DNA of 64,000 bases from an uncultured Oscillibacter sp. (GCA_910588175.1 CAJUQQ010000001.1:1-64000); one strand, 5' to 3'. Counted from the first letter of the stretch, positions 1 to 7,965 are shown. Notes: generated by a model not told the origin, from the sequence alone. Numbers and translations: made by a program.

Positions 1-143
1 GTTTTCGCCAGCCTGAGCAAGTTTTCAGACCTTTAAAAAAGTTCTGAAAACTTCCAATTGAAAACGAAAGGAACCCTTCCTGGGTTCCTCTCGTAACTCT
101 CTTCCTGCCCATTGATTGAGTTTTTACTGTTTTTGGACACTCT
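1..143 (-). repeat. structured dispersed repeat, copy 1 (cut by window edge)
   Basis: Read on the minus strand this stretch matches 40552-40695 almost base for base and 61977-62120 more loosely. It contains two inverted repeats, at 65-93 (stems CGAAAGGAACCC and GGGTTCCTCTCG) and at 19-53 (16-bp arms with one mismatch). A third stem begins at 1-18 and is cut off by the window edge. The position next to a terminator palindrome (144-166) repeats the arrangement of the other two copies. No open reading frame is conserved between copies, so the unit looks non-coding. Confidence 0.85.
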
Positions 144-172
144 AAAAACGCCCCCGGGGCGTTTTTATCTTT
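144..172. terminator. GC-rich palindrome with flanking A/T runs
   Basis: A perfect palindrome AAAAACGCCCC/GGGGCGTTTTT around 144-166 has A runs before it and T runs after it, so it could terminate transcription on either strand. It lies between the structured repeat and the promoter of the XpaC/TelA operon, and separates the two. It also occupies the place of the flanking palindrome seen beside the other repeat copies. Confidence 0.7.
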
Positions 173-206
173 TTTGGAATTTACTGTGAATTTGTACTCT
201 CCCGGC

Positions 207-236
207 TTGACCAATGGCCGCTTGGGGGAGTATAAT
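207..236 (+). promoter_or_regulatory. sigma-A promoter of the XpaC/TelA operon
   Basis: A -35 box TTGACC (207-212) and a -10 box TATAAT (231-236) are separated by 18 bp, about 40 bp upstream of the first start codon. Confidence 0.75.
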
Positions 237-276
237 ATACTAACTTGCGAACTGTGTGACGAATGGAGGTCCTGCT

Positions 277-993
277 ATGACGGCCAAACGAAAACCCGTC
301 GCTCCCTTTTACGCCGTGGGACTGCTGTGGCTGCTGGGCGGGCTGTTCCTGCCCCTGTACTCCAACACGGCCATTGCCCTGCTGGCGGCGGTGTCGGCGG
401 CGGTGTTCTTTCTGGTAAACGGAATCTGCCAGGGCGGAGGAACCGTGGCCGGGTCCGCCGGGGCGGAGAACAAAGAGGCCCCCGAGAAGCCCAAGGAGGA
501 GCCCTCCACCGGAAACCCGGAGCTGGACAAGGCCGTCAAGGACGGGAAGCTGGCCCTCCGTGAGATGAAGCGGCTGGACGACAACATCGCCGACCCCGGC
601 GTCTCCGCCGCCATCGTGCGGCTGAGCCAGGTGTCGGAGAAGATTTTCCAGGCGGTGAAGGACGACCCGGGGAAGCTTCCTCAGATTCGAAAATTCATGG
701 ATTACTACCTGCCCACCACCTTAAAGCTCCTCAACGCCTATGACCGCATGAGCGGCGCGGGAGTCTCCGGGGAGAACATCGACGGCACCAAAACCAAGGT
801 GGAGGACATGCTGAAAACCATCGTCCGGGCCTTTGAGAAGCAGCTGGACGGCCTTTACGGGACCGACGCCCTGGATATCTCCGCCGACATCCAGGTGATG
901 GAGACCCTGCTGGCCCGGGAGGGCCTGACGGAGCCGGAGATGAAGGCGGACTCCGTCCAGGCGGACGGCACGGACATCAAGCTGGAGCTGTGA
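277..993 (+). CDS. XpaC-family (5-bromo-4-chloroindolyl phosphate hydrolysis) membrane protein
   Basis: The product is about 238 residues. Two hydrophobic segments (about residues 10-28 and 30-50) form an N-terminal membrane anchor, followed by an acidic linker and a helical domain of about 150 residues. This is the layout of the XpaC family, which is typically encoded beside telA. The start at 277 is preferred over an in-frame ATG at 256 because GGAGG lies 9 bases ahead of it. It is the first gene of a four-gene operon ending in telA. The family's biochemical role is not established; the phosphatase-like name comes from a Bacillus phenotype, and a role in envelope or toxic-anion stress is inferred from the telA linkage. 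Confidence 0.8.
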   Translation: MTAKRKPVAPFYAVGLLWLLGGLFLPLYSNTAIALLAAVSAAVFFLVNGICQGGGTVAGSAGAENKEAPEKPKEEPSTGNPELDKAVKDGKLALREMKRLDDNIADPGVSAAIVRLSQVSEKIFQAVKDDPGKLPQIRKFMDYYLPTTLKLLNAYDRMSGAGVSGENIDGTKTKVEDMLKTIVRAFEKQLDGLYGTDALDISADIQVMETLLAREGLTEPEMKADSVQADGTDIKLEL

Positions 994-1008
994 GTGAAGG
1001 GAGGACCC

Positions 1009-1386
1009 ATGAAAAACCTGACAATGAAGGCGGTGGACACGGTCCTGTACGCGTCGTGCGGCGCGCTGTTCCTGTGGGCGGCATGGGACCAGGAGATTGG
1101 CTTCTACGTCCTGACCGGAGTGTGCCTGCTGGCTCTGGCGGCCTGGGAGGGCTGGGCCTGGGTCCGGGACTGCCGGGCGGGCCGGAACGGGAAGTGCGAG
1201 TGGACCCCTTCCATGACCGTGGCGTTTCTCGTGGTGGCCGTGCTCCAGGTGCACAGGGCTGTGACCGAGCCGGACAGCTTTCACACATTCCTGGCGGTCA
1301 GCTGGGTTTTAATCAGCGCGATTTACGCCGTGAGGACCCTCCGGGTCCTCCGGGCGGAGAAACAAACGAAGGAGGAAGCGTTATGA
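1009..1386 (+). CDS. small multi-pass membrane protein of the telA operon
   Basis: This encodes about 125 residues with four apparent hydrophobic stretches (about residues 10-24, 28-45, 65-85 and 90-110) and a charged Arg/Lys/Glu tail. I recognise no family. The start at 1009 follows an AAGGGAGGA box; a GTG at 994 is in frame but lies inside that Shine-Dalgarno region. Its stop overlaps the start of the next gene (ATGA at 1383-1386), so it is probably translationally coupled. Position between the XpaC-like gene and telA suggests a membrane partner of that system, which is inference only. Confidence 0.65.
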   Translation: MKNLTMKAVDTVLYASCGALFLWAAWDQEIGFYVLTGVCLLALAAWEGWAWVRDCRAGRNGKCEWTPSMTVAFLVVAVLQVHRAVTEPDSFHTFLAVSWVLISAIYAVRTLRVLRAEKQTKEEAL

Positions 1387-1589
1387 AAAACCGGAATCCC
1401 GTTTATCTGTTCCTCTCCATTCTGGAGGGCATGCTCTCCGGGGGCTATTTCTATCTGGCCAAAAAGGAGCGGGACCCCCTGCACCTGGTGACCGGATGCG
1501 TGTGGCTGGCCGTCTCCGTGTTCCACGGACTGCTGGGCGTCCGGGAGGAGGAGCGTATTTTGCTGGTGGAGGAAGACGACTATGAGTGA
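1383..1589 (+). CDS. small membrane protein of the telA operon
   Basis: This encodes 68 residues starting at the ATG that overlaps the previous stop codon. AAGGAGG sits at 1370-1376. Two hydrophobic stretches (about residues 7-23 and 31-46) flank a short charged loop, and the C-terminus is strongly acidic. Its end overlaps the telA start by 8 bases, so the four genes form one tightly packed operon. No domain is recognised. A polytopic helper in the XpaC/TelA membrane complex is possible but unproven. Confidence 0.65.
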   Translation: MKNRNPVYLFLSILEGMLSGGYFYLAKKERDPLHLVTGCVWLAVSVFHGLLGVREEERILLVEEDDYE

Positions 1590-2748
1590 CAATATGATTC
1601 CCGAGCTGACCCTGGACCCCGCTGCAGCGGCGGCCCCCGTGCCGGAACTGACCCTGGAGCCGGCGGCCACCCCCGCCGCTCCGGAGCCGGAAAAGCCGGA
1701 GGTCAAGCCGGTGGAGCTGGACGACTCCATGCTCTCCGAGGCGGAGAAAAAGGCCGTGGAGGACTTCTCCAAGAAAATCGACGTGATGGACTCCAACCTG
1801 ATTCTGCAATACGGCGCGGCGGCCCAGAAGAACGTGGCGGGCTTCTCCGAAAGCGCCCTGGCCTCCGTCCGTACCAAGGACCTGGGGGAGGTGGGCAAGT
1901 CCCTCTCGGAGCTGGTGGTGGAGCTGAAGGGCTTTGGCGAGGAGGAGGAGAAAAAGGGCCTCTTCGGCAAGTTCAAGAAGGCCGGAAACCGGCTGGAGGT
2001 TATGAAAGCCCAATATTCCAAGGTTGAGAGCAACGTGGACAAGATCGTCCGGGAGCTGGAGCAGCATCAGGTGACCCTGATGAAGGACGTGGCCATGTTC
2101 GACCAGATGTATGAGCTGAACCTCAAGTACTATAAAGAGCTGACCATGTATATCCTGGCAGGGAAGAAGAAATTGGCGGAGGTCCGGGCCAATGAGCTCC
2201 CCGCCCTCCGGGCCAAGGCGGAGCAGACCGGCGCCCAGGAGGACGCCCAGCGGTACAACGATCTGGTGCAGATGTGCGAGCGCTTTGAGAAGAAGCTCCA
2301 CGACCTGGAGCTCACCCGGATGATCTCCATCCAGATGGGCCCCCAGACCCGGCTGCTCCAGAACAACGACACGCTGATGGTGGAAAAAATCCAGTCCTCC
2401 CTGGTGAACACCATCCCCCTGTGGAAGAGCCAGATGGTTCTGGCCCTGGGGATGGAACACGGCCGTCAGGCCACCGCCGCCCAGAGCGCGGTGACGGAGA
2501 TGACCAACGAGCTTTTGAAAAAGAACGCCGACATGCTGAAAATGGGCACCATCCAGACTGCCAAGGAGGCGGAGCGCAGCGTGGTGAGCATCGAGACCCT
2601 CCAGCATACGAACCAGCAGCTCATTTCCACTCTGGACGAGGTGCTGAACATCCAGCGGGAGGGGGCCCAGAAGCGAAAGGAAGCCGAGGTGGAGCTGGGC
2701 CGCATTGAGGGCGAGCTCCGGGCGAAGCTGATGGAGCTGCACAAATAA
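1582..2748 (+). CDS. telA: TelA-family toxic anion resistance protein
   Basis: The product has 388 residues: an acidic Pro/Ala-rich N-terminus (about 1-50), then an almost entirely helical, Lys/Glu-rich body predicted to form long coiled coils. Length, composition and the segment around MGPQTRLLQNNDT (about residue 250) fit the TelA/YceH family, linked to resistance to tellurite and some cell-wall-active agents. No transmembrane segment is seen, so it is probably cytoplasmic and peripheral to the membrane proteins encoded upstream. The start overlaps the previous gene. The molecular activity of the family is unknown. Confidence 0.85.
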   Translation: MSDNMIPELTLDPAAAAAPVPELTLEPAATPAAPEPEKPEVKPVELDDSMLSEAEKKAVEDFSKKIDVMDSNLILQYGAAAQKNVAGFSESALASVRTKDLGEVGKSLSELVVELKGFGEEEEKKGLFGKFKKAGNRLEVMKAQYSKVESNVDKIVRELEQHQVTLMKDVAMFDQMYELNLKYYKELTMYILAGKKKLAEVRANELPALRAKAEQTGAQEDAQRYNDLVQMCERFEKKLHDLELTRMISIQMGPQTRLLQNNDTLMVEKIQSSLVNTIPLWKSQMVLALGMEHGRQATAAQSAVTEMTNELLKKNADMLKMGTIQTAKEAERSVVSIETLQHTNQQLISTLDEVLNIQREGAQKRKEAEVELGRIEGELRAKLMELHK

Positions 2749-2774
2749 ACGTCTTCCGGCAAAGCGGCCCGCAG

Positions 2775-2864
2775 GGGCGGACCTGCGTGTCCGCCCGGCC
2801 CCGCCGGGAACCTCCTGCCGTTAGAACGGCGGGCGAAGAACCGGGCGGACCTATGTGTCCGCCT
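2775..2864. repeat. two copies of a GGGCGGAC/GTCCGCC palindrome
   Basis: GGGCGGAC, a 6-base loop, then GTCCGCCC occurs at 2775-2796. A near copy with one arm-end change and a similar loop (ctatgt against ctgcgt) occurs at 2843-2864. They lie between the converging ends of telA and the small minus-strand gene, and the second overlaps that gene's stop codon. The pair could act as bidirectional terminators or be members of a dispersed palindrome family. Confidence 0.6.
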
Positions 2865-3111
2865 ACCGGAGCTCCCGGGCGACGGAGAAGGCCGCCAGGA
2901 ACATGGCCTCCAGCTCCAGGAAACGGCTGTCCTCCCGGGCCTGCTGGTACCGCTCCAGGGCCGCCGTGTGTTCCCCGGAGAGGCCCTCCTTTAAGGCCGC
3001 CAGGTGCTTGTCCTCCAGGATTTTCGAGGCGTCGTAGGCTTCGTGGTCCAGGCAGCGGGGGAGCCGTTCCATGCAGGTGAAGTCCATCAATAAGTGCATG
3101 AGATTGGTCAT
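2863..3111 (-). CDS. small hypothetical protein (resembles DUF6809)
   Basis: This encodes 82 residues and reads as a compact helical protein with three Met/Leu-rich helices. From memory it resembles small clostridial proteins annotated as DUF6809; I cannot confirm this without a search. A perfect AGGAGGT box lies 9-10 bases upstream of the ATG, which makes it a real gene rather than a shadow. It is divergent from the XRE regulator at 3185, and the 73-bp gap holds an operator-like palindrome, so the two genes are probably co-regulated. Function unknown. Confidence 0.65.
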   Translation of the reverse strand: MTNLMHLLMDFTCMERLPRCLDHEAYDASKILEDKHLAALKEGLSGEHTAALERYQQAREDSRFLELEAMFLAAFSVARELR

Positions 3112-3139
3112 GGGGGGGATACCTCCTGTATACTAGATA

Positions 3140-3167
3140 TAGGTATATTAACACACCTAAATTAGGT
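3140..3167. promoter_or_regulatory. operator-like palindrome between divergent genes
   Basis: A 20-bp inverted repeat at 3140-3159 (half sites TAGGTATATT and, on the other strand, TAGGTGTGTT; 8 of 10 positions match) is followed by a third TTAGGT half site at 3162-3167. It sits between the small minus-strand gene and the XRE regulator. This is the usual place for autoregulatory binding of such a repressor. Confidence 0.55.
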
Positions 3168-3184
3168 CTGTCAAGAGGTGCATT

Positions 3185-3421
3185 ATGCAAATACTCGCCA
3201 AACGCCTAAAAGAATTGCGGGAGGGACGCAGAATTTACCAACGGGAGTTGGCGGAAATTCTGGGTATGTCCTTCCGGGGCTATCAAAATTACGAGACAGG
3301 CCAGAGCGAACCCAAACTTGCGACCCTGATTGTTTTAGCGGACTATTACCAAGTATCCATCGACTACCTGGTGGGCCGGACGGACGCGCCGGACTTCCAG
3401 CCGGTCAAGACAGAGGAATGA
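3185..3421 (+). CDS. XRE-family HTH transcriptional regulator
   Basis: This 78-residue protein is almost wholly a Cro/CI-type helix-turn-helix (about residues 6-62). It has the typical 'YQRELAEILGMSFRGYQNYE' turn and the following segment 'ATLIVLADYYQVSIDYLVGR', standard for single-domain XRE regulators. A GAGGTG box precedes the ATG. It lies 4 bases upstream of the TPM-domain gene and is divergent from the gene at 2863, so it probably controls both through the palindrome at 3140-3167. No ligand-binding domain is present. Confidence 0.85.
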   Translation: MQILAKRLKELREGRRIYQRELAEILGMSFRGYQNYETGQSEPKLATLIVLADYYQVSIDYLVGRTDAPDFQPVKTEE

Positions 3422-3425
3422 GCCT

Positions 3426-4550
3426 ATGAAATTGCTGCAAAAACGCCCCGTGGCGGCGGTCATCATGGTCCTGGCCATTGCGGCGGGCATTGCCCTGGGA
3501 CAGGCGAGAAAGCCGAACGTGGAGGCGGCCCTTTCCGGGGACTTCCTCTACCTCATTCACAACGAGGGCGGCGTGATTTCCCAGGATACCGCCGAATACA
3601 TCGAGGCCATGAACGCCTCTCTCTTTGCCCAGACCGGGGCCCAGATCGCCGTGGACGTGGTGCGGACCACCGGGGACGAGTATGTGGGGGACTACGCCGA
3701 GCGGATCTTCCGGGAGCTGGGCATCGGGTCCCGGGAGCGGAACAACGGCCTTTTGATGGTGCTGGCCCTGGAGAATGAGTATAACGGAGCGCCGGACGGG
3801 GATTACTTCTTGGCTTGGGGCAGCGGATTCAGCTCCAGCCAGCAGAACCGGCTGGAGGAAATACTCTACAGCACGCTGGAAAATGACTTTGCGGCCAAGC
3901 GCTATGACGCGGCTGTCCGCCGCACCTTCGACTCCCTGGTGGACTGTCTGGAAAGCGTTTACCGGGTGGGGGTTTCCACAGCGCCGCCCGCTCCCAGCGC
4001 GATGGGGAATTACCAGACCATCTCCGGCGGCTTCCGGTCCACCGGCGCGGCGGTGGCCATCGGCTCTGTTGTCACCGGCCTGGTGGTGCTGCTGATTCTC
4101 CTGTTTGTCCTCTGGGTGGCGCTGGACGGGATGCGCTACCGCAGTTACCGGCGGCGGTATTACGGCCCCACGGTTATTGGCATTCCTAGACCTGTGTATT
4201 ACCCGGTCTTCTGGGGCCGTCCCCGGCGTCCCCGGCGGCCGCCTCCCCCGCCCAGAAGGCCCGGCGGGCCGGGCGGCTTTGGCGGCGGCTCCTTCGGGGG
4301 AGGCGCGGGCCGGGGTCCCCGTCCCGGCGGGCCGGGACCGGGCAGCTTCGGCGGCGGTCTCGGCGGCTTCGGCGGCGGTTCCTTCGGCGGCGGAGCGGGC
4401 CGGGGCGGAAGGCCCGGAGGCTTCGGCTCCTTTGGCGGCGGAGCCGGGAGAGGCGGTTTCGGCGGGCGGTCCGGCGGCTTTGGCGGCGGCTCCTTTGGGG
4501 GAGGCGCGGGCCGGGGTGGCGGCATGCGCGGCGGCGGAGGCCGCAGATGA
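3426..4550 (+). CDS. TPM-domain membrane protein with Gly-rich tail
   Basis: The product has 374 residues. An N-terminal hydrophobic segment (about 9-26) acts as signal or anchor. A TPM domain (about 38-175) contains the family's 'RNNGLLMVLAL' strand, and a second membrane helix spans about 211-235. The Arg/Pro-rich and Gly-rich tail (about 255-374) is built on repeats of GGSFGGGAGRG. The TPM domain would face outside and the Gly-rich tail would be cytoplasmic. Proteins of this plan (YgcG-like) are associated with envelope maintenance; the enzymatic role is unresolved. It is co-transcribed with the XRE gene, and a strong terminator follows. Confidence 0.8.
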   Translation: MKLLQKRPVAAVIMVLAIAAGIALGQARKPNVEAALSGDFLYLIHNEGGVISQDTAEYIEAMNASLFAQTGAQIAVDVVRTTGDEYVGDYAERIFRELGIGSRERNNGLLMVLALENEYNGAPDGDYFLAWGSGFSSSQQNRLEEILYSTLENDFAAKRYDAAVRRTFDSLVDCLESVYRVGVSTAPPAPSAMGNYQTISGGFRSTGAAVAIGSVVTGLVVLLILLFVLWVALDGMRYRSYRRRYYGPTVIGIPRPVYYPVFWGRPRRPRRPPPPPRRPGGPGGFGGGSFGGGAGRGPRPGGPGPGSFGGGLGGFGGGSFGGGAGRGGRPGGFGSFGGGAGRGGFGGRSGGFGGGSFGGGAGRGGGMRGGGGRR

Positions 4551-4557
4551 AAAAACA

Positions 4558-4594
4558 GGCCCCCGGCGTAGTCACACGCCGGGGGCCTTGTATT
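4558..4594 (+). terminator. intrinsic terminator after the TPM gene
   Basis: The inverted repeat GGCCCCCGGCGT/ACGCCGGGGGCC with a short loop is followed by TTGTATTT, directly after the TPM-domain gene. The remaining gap to 4753 shows only two short AT-rich hairpins (near 4661-4681 and 4709-4729) and no gene. Confidence 0.8.
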
Positions 4595-4753
4595 TACAGA
4601 TAGCATAGACTGCGTTGTCGGCGCTTCGGCCTGGATGATTGCCGGACTATAGAGCGCGATAAAGTTCTTTTGCTAACTTTCCCTCTTCGAGGACGTACTC
4701 CACTAAGATTTTGCTTTGCAAAATCAAGTGTCGTTACAGTCTTTCAAGAAAAG

Positions 4754-5620
4754 TCAGTCGAGCACCTGCACCGCCGCGCCCAGGACGCCGTCGCCGATGT
4801 AGACGCTGAGCGTTCCGTCGATTTCGCCGTCCCAAATGTGGTCGTAGTTGGGCAGGGCGGCGGTGAGCTTCTGCCGGAGGATTTCCATCTCGGCGGGGGC
4901 TCCGCCGTTGGCCACGGCCAGGTTGTATTTCCGGTGCCCGCCGCAGCGGTCCACGGTCATGGACACCAGCTTGTCGATGACCTGGTTCCGGCCCCGGACC
5001 TTGGCGATGGACTGGAGCTGCCCGTCGGGGGCGAAGGTGATGATGGGCTTGATCTGAAGCAGAGTGCCTGCCGTGGCGGTGACCTTGCCGATGCGCCCGC
5101 CCTTCATCAGGTACTCCAGGGTGTCCACGGAGAAAAAGGGGTAGGTGTTCGCGATCAGCGCGGGGGCCCGGTGCTCCACCAGGGTTTCCCAGTCCATGCC
5201 GTTTCGGATATCCTCCGCCAGCTGGAGCACCGTCAAGCCCTGTCCCAGGGAGCCGCTGACGGAATCGAAAACCTTGATGGGGAAGGCGTCCCCGCTCTCC
5301 TCGGCGATGAGGCGGAGGAGGTTGTAGGTGCCGGAGAGGCCGCTGGAGAGCATGACGGCAATCACGCCGTCATAGCCCGCGTTCCGGATTTCCTCCAGCA
5401 CGGCCCCGGCGCTCTCGGCAGAGGGCAGAGAGGTCTGGGGCAGTTCCCCGGCCTTGAGGCGGCGGTAGATGTCGGCGCTGTGGATGTCCACGCCGTCGGA
5501 ATATTCCCCGTCGGCGCAGAGGATGCGCAGGGGGACGATGCGGATGTGATTCTCCGCCGCCAGACGGGGGGACAGGTCCGCGCAGGAATCCGTCAGCAGC
5601 GCGATGTTTTGAGGGGCCAC
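4754..5620 (-). CDS. DegV-family fatty-acid-binding protein
   Basis: The 288-residue product matches DegV proteins end to end: an N-terminal 'LLTDSCADL' strand, the 'TSLPSAES' segment and the 'SSGLSGTYN' motif that contacts the lipid head group. DegV (FakB-like) proteins bind fatty acids and present them to a FakA kinase for phosphorylation and incorporation into phospholipid. No fakA is visible in the window. The start is GTG at 5618-5620 with AAGGAG about 10 bases ahead. It is a monocistronic, minus-strand gene, divergent from recJ. Substrate specificity cannot be read from sequence. Confidence 0.9.
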   Translation of the reverse strand: MAPQNIALLTDSCADLSPRLAAENHIRIVPLRILCADGEYSDGVDIHSADIYRRLKAGELPQTSLPSAESAGAVLEEIRNAGYDGVIAVMLSSGLSGTYNLLRLIAEESGDAFPIKVFDSVSGSLGQGLTVLQLAEDIRNGMDWETLVEHRAPALIANTYPFFSVDTLEYLMKGGRIGKVTATAGTLLQIKPIITFAPDGQLQSIAKVRGRNQVIDKLVSMTVDRCGGHRKYNLAVANGGAPAEMEILRQKLTAALPNYDHIWDGEIDGTLSVYIGDGVLGAAVQVLD

Positions 5621-5718
5621 GTGTTCCCAACTCCTTCTTTTTCAGACAGGGGCCGGTCCCTCCCGCGGGGAGAGACGAACCTCTGAGTTTGCAAACGATG
5701 TCAAACTGTATAGGAGTA

Positions 5719-5747
5719 ATTATCCCACAAATTGGTGGAAACTGCAA
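5719..5747 (-). promoter_or_regulatory. sigma-A promoter of degV
   Basis: On the minus strand, TTGCAG (5747-5742) and GATAAT (5724-5719) are separated by 17 bp, about 100 bp upstream of the GTG start. Confidence 0.55.
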
Positions 5748-5762
5748 GAGAGATTTGAGGAC

Positions 5763-5807
5763 TTTTCCCGTTCTGGGAAAAATATAGGGAAATCAAGAGA
5801 TTTTCCC
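5763..5807. promoter_or_regulatory. two adjacent GGGAAA palindromes
   Basis: Inverted repeats with TTTTCCC/GGGAAAA arms (5763-5781) and AGGGAAAT/ATTTTCCCT arms (5786-5807) lie side by side, between the degV promoter and the recJ promoter. The shared GGGAAA half site suggests an operator, but no regulator is identifiable nearby. Confidence 0.4.
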
Positions 5808-5836
5808 TTTACCTGCCGGGGAATTTCTGCTATAAT
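5808..5836 (+). promoter_or_regulatory. sigma-A promoter of the recJ-relA unit
   Basis: TTTACC (5808-5813) and TATAAT (5831-5836) are separated by 17 bp, about 50 bp upstream of the recJ start. Confidence 0.6.
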
Positions 5837-5886
5837 ATACAAGTTACATTCTGTCCGCCGGCCGGACCCAAGAGGAGGGCGCCCCT

Positions 5887-7965
5887 GTGAAATATCAAAA
5901 ATGGAACATCGGCGTTCCCCGGGAGGGGGCGGTGGCGGCGCTGCGGGAGGCGGGCTACCCGTATCTGATGGCCCTTGTGCTGGCGGCCCGGGGCGTCGCC
6001 TCTCCGGAGCGGGCGGCGGAATTTTTGGACCGGGACCGGAAGCTGACCCTCTCTCCCATGCTGATGCGGGACATGGACAAGGCCGTGGCCCGTATTCAAA
6101 AGGCCATTGCCGGGGGAGAGACCATTGCCGTCTTCGGGGATTACGACGTGGACGGCATCACCTCCACCGTGCTGGTGATGGACTATCTGAAAAGCTGCGG
6201 GGTCCGGTGCCTGCGCTATATTCCCCGGCGGATTGAGGACGGCTACGGCCTCTCCAAGACCGCCATTCAAGGCCTCTGGGACCAGGGGGCCACACTGATG
6301 ATCACTGTGGACTGCGGCATCACCGGGAACGAAGAAGTGGACTTCGCCAATTCCCTGGGGATGGACGTGGTGGTGACGGATCATCACGAGTGCAAGGAAG
6401 AGCTGCCCAAGGCCATCGCCGTGGTGGACCCTCACCGGCCGGACTGCCCCTATCCCTTCAAGTTCCTGGCGGGCTGCGGCGTGGCTTTAAAGCTGGTGTT
6501 GGCCCTGGGGGGCGAGAACCGGGAGGACGCCCTCTTTGCCCGGTACTGCACCCTGGCCGCCATCGGCACCGTGGCCGACGTGATGCGCATGGAGGGGGAG
6601 AACCGGGCCATTGTCTCCTGCGGGCTGGAGGCCCTGCCCCACACGGACTTTGTGGGCGTCCACGCCCTTTTGCGGGAGGCGGGACTGGCGGGGAAGCCCG
6701 TCACCTCCATCCAGATCGGCTTTGTCCTCTCTCCCCGGATCAACGCCGCTGGGCGCATGGGGGCCGCGGATCTGGCGGCGGACCTGCTGGAGACTGAGGA
6801 CCCCGCCCGGGCGGAGGAGCTGGCCCGGGAGCTGTGCGAGCTGAACCGGGAGCGTCAGGCTGTGGAGCAGGCCATCTGCGCCGACGCGGTGGAGCAGATA
6901 CAGGCCTTGCGGCAGGAGGAGCGAAGCGCCCTGGTCCTCTCCAGCGAGGAGTGGCACCAGGGAGTGGTGGGCATCGTGGCCTCCCGCCTCAGCGAGAAAT
7001 ATTCCTGCCCCAGCTTTATGATTCATTTAAAGGACGGAACGGGCCGGGGGTCCTGCCGGTCCTATGGGGGATTCAATCTTTTCACAGCTCTGGAGTCCTG
7101 CGCGGACCTGCTGGACGGCTTCGGCGGTCACGAGCTGGCCGCCGGGTTCACCATTCCGGAGGAGAACATCGCCGCCTTCCGGGCCCGGATGAACCGCTGT
7201 GTCCGCTCCGTCACCGGGGGAGAGCCGCCGGTGAGCTCTTTGGAGGTGGACGCCGCCGTGGGCTCTCCCGCCGAGCTGACCCTGGAGCAGGCGGAACAGC
7301 TGGAGCAGCTGGAGCCTTACGGCGCGGGGAATCCCCGGCCTGTTTTCGCCCTGCTGGGGGCTACGGCGGAGGCCGTCCAGCCTGTCGGGCAGGGAAAGCA
7401 CCTGAAGCTCCGCCTCAGCAAGGGTGTGTGCCGGTTTGACGCCATCTTCTTCTCCGTCACGGCGGAGGAGTGCGGCATCGTTCCCGGCAGCCGGGTGGAC
7501 GCCGCCTTTTTCCTCCAGGCCAACACCTTTCGGGGGAACACAACGCTGCAATTGCAGCTGGTAGACGTGCGGCCCTCTCTGCTTCCCAGCCGGAACGAGG
7601 CGGAGGCCCTGGCCTTGGTCCGCCGCCTGGTGGAGGGGGAAGCCTTTTCCGCCCAGGAGGCTCTGCGCCTCCGGGCATCCCGGAGTCAGTACGCCGCCTG
7701 CTGGGTGGCCCTGGAGAAGCGGCTCCGGCAGGGGAAGGCGGAAGAGGACCGTCTGCCCTATCTCCGCCGTCTGGCGGGCCGGATGGGGGGCAGCGAGAGC
7801 TTTCTCCGGGCCGTCCTGGCGCTGGAGGTGTTCCGGGAGCGGGGATTGATTTCCCTGTCGGAGCAGGGAGACCGGCTGACGCTGTGCCTGATTCCCCTCC
7901 AGGGGAAGGTGGACCTAACCGCCTGCCCCTATCTGCTCCGCCTGCAAGAAAAGGAGGCGACCTGA
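5887..7965 (+). CDS. recJ: single-stranded-DNA-specific exonuclease RecJ
   Basis: The product has 692 residues, a little longer than the core RecJ. The DHH phosphoesterase domain shows 'FGDYDVDGITS' (Asp85/Asp87 for metal binding) and 'VTDHHECKEELP' (about 160). The DHHA1 domain shows 'GFGGHELAAGF' (about 415), followed by an OB-type nucleic-acid-binding domain and a C-terminal extension (about 570-692) common in Firmicutes RecJ. It degrades single-stranded DNA 5'-3' in recombination and mismatch repair. The start is GTG with GAGGAGGG upstream. relA begins 1 base after its stop, so the two are co-transcribed. Confidence 0.93.
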   Translation: MKYQKWNIGVPREGAVAALREAGYPYLMALVLAARGVASPERAAEFLDRDRKLTLSPMLMRDMDKAVARIQKAIAGGETIAVFGDYDVDGITSTVLVMDYLKSCGVRCLRYIPRRIEDGYGLSKTAIQGLWDQGATLMITVDCGITGNEEVDFANSLGMDVVVTDHHECKEELPKAIAVVDPHRPDCPYPFKFLAGCGVALKLVLALGGENREDALFARYCTLAAIGTVADVMRMEGENRAIVSCGLEALPHTDFVGVHALLREAGLAGKPVTSIQIGFVLSPRINAAGRMGAADLAADLLETEDPARAEELARELCELNRERQAVEQAICADAVEQIQALRQEERSALVLSSEEWHQGVVGIVASRLSEKYSCPSFMIHLKDGTGRGSCRSYGGFNLFTALESCADLLDGFGGHELAAGFTIPEENIAAFRARMNRCVRSVTGGEPPVSSLEVDAAVGSPAELTLEQAEQLEQLEPYGAGNPRPVFALLGATAEAVQPVGQGKHLKLRLSKGVCRFDAIFFSVTAEECGIVPGSRVDAAFFLQANTFRGNTTLQLQLVDVRPSLLPSRNEAEALALVRRLVEGEAFSAQEALRLRASRSQYAACWVALEKRLRQGKAEEDRLPYLRRLAGRMGGSESFLRAVLALEVFRERGLISLSEQGDRLTLCLIPLQGKVDLTACPYLLRLQEKEAT

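Noticed and set aside
1381..2742. Long antisense open frame opposite telA
   Set aside because: Leu/His-rich shadow of the conserved TelA frame with no ribosome binding site.
4250..4550. Short tandem DNA repeats that might suggest a CRISPR or satellite array
   Set aside because: The periodicity is that of Gly/Ser/Phe/Arg codons in the TPM protein tail; there are no unique spacers.
4199..4606. Pro-rich minus-strand frame opposite the TPM tail
   Set aside because: It is the reverse complement of Gly-rich codons and has no start signals; not a gene.
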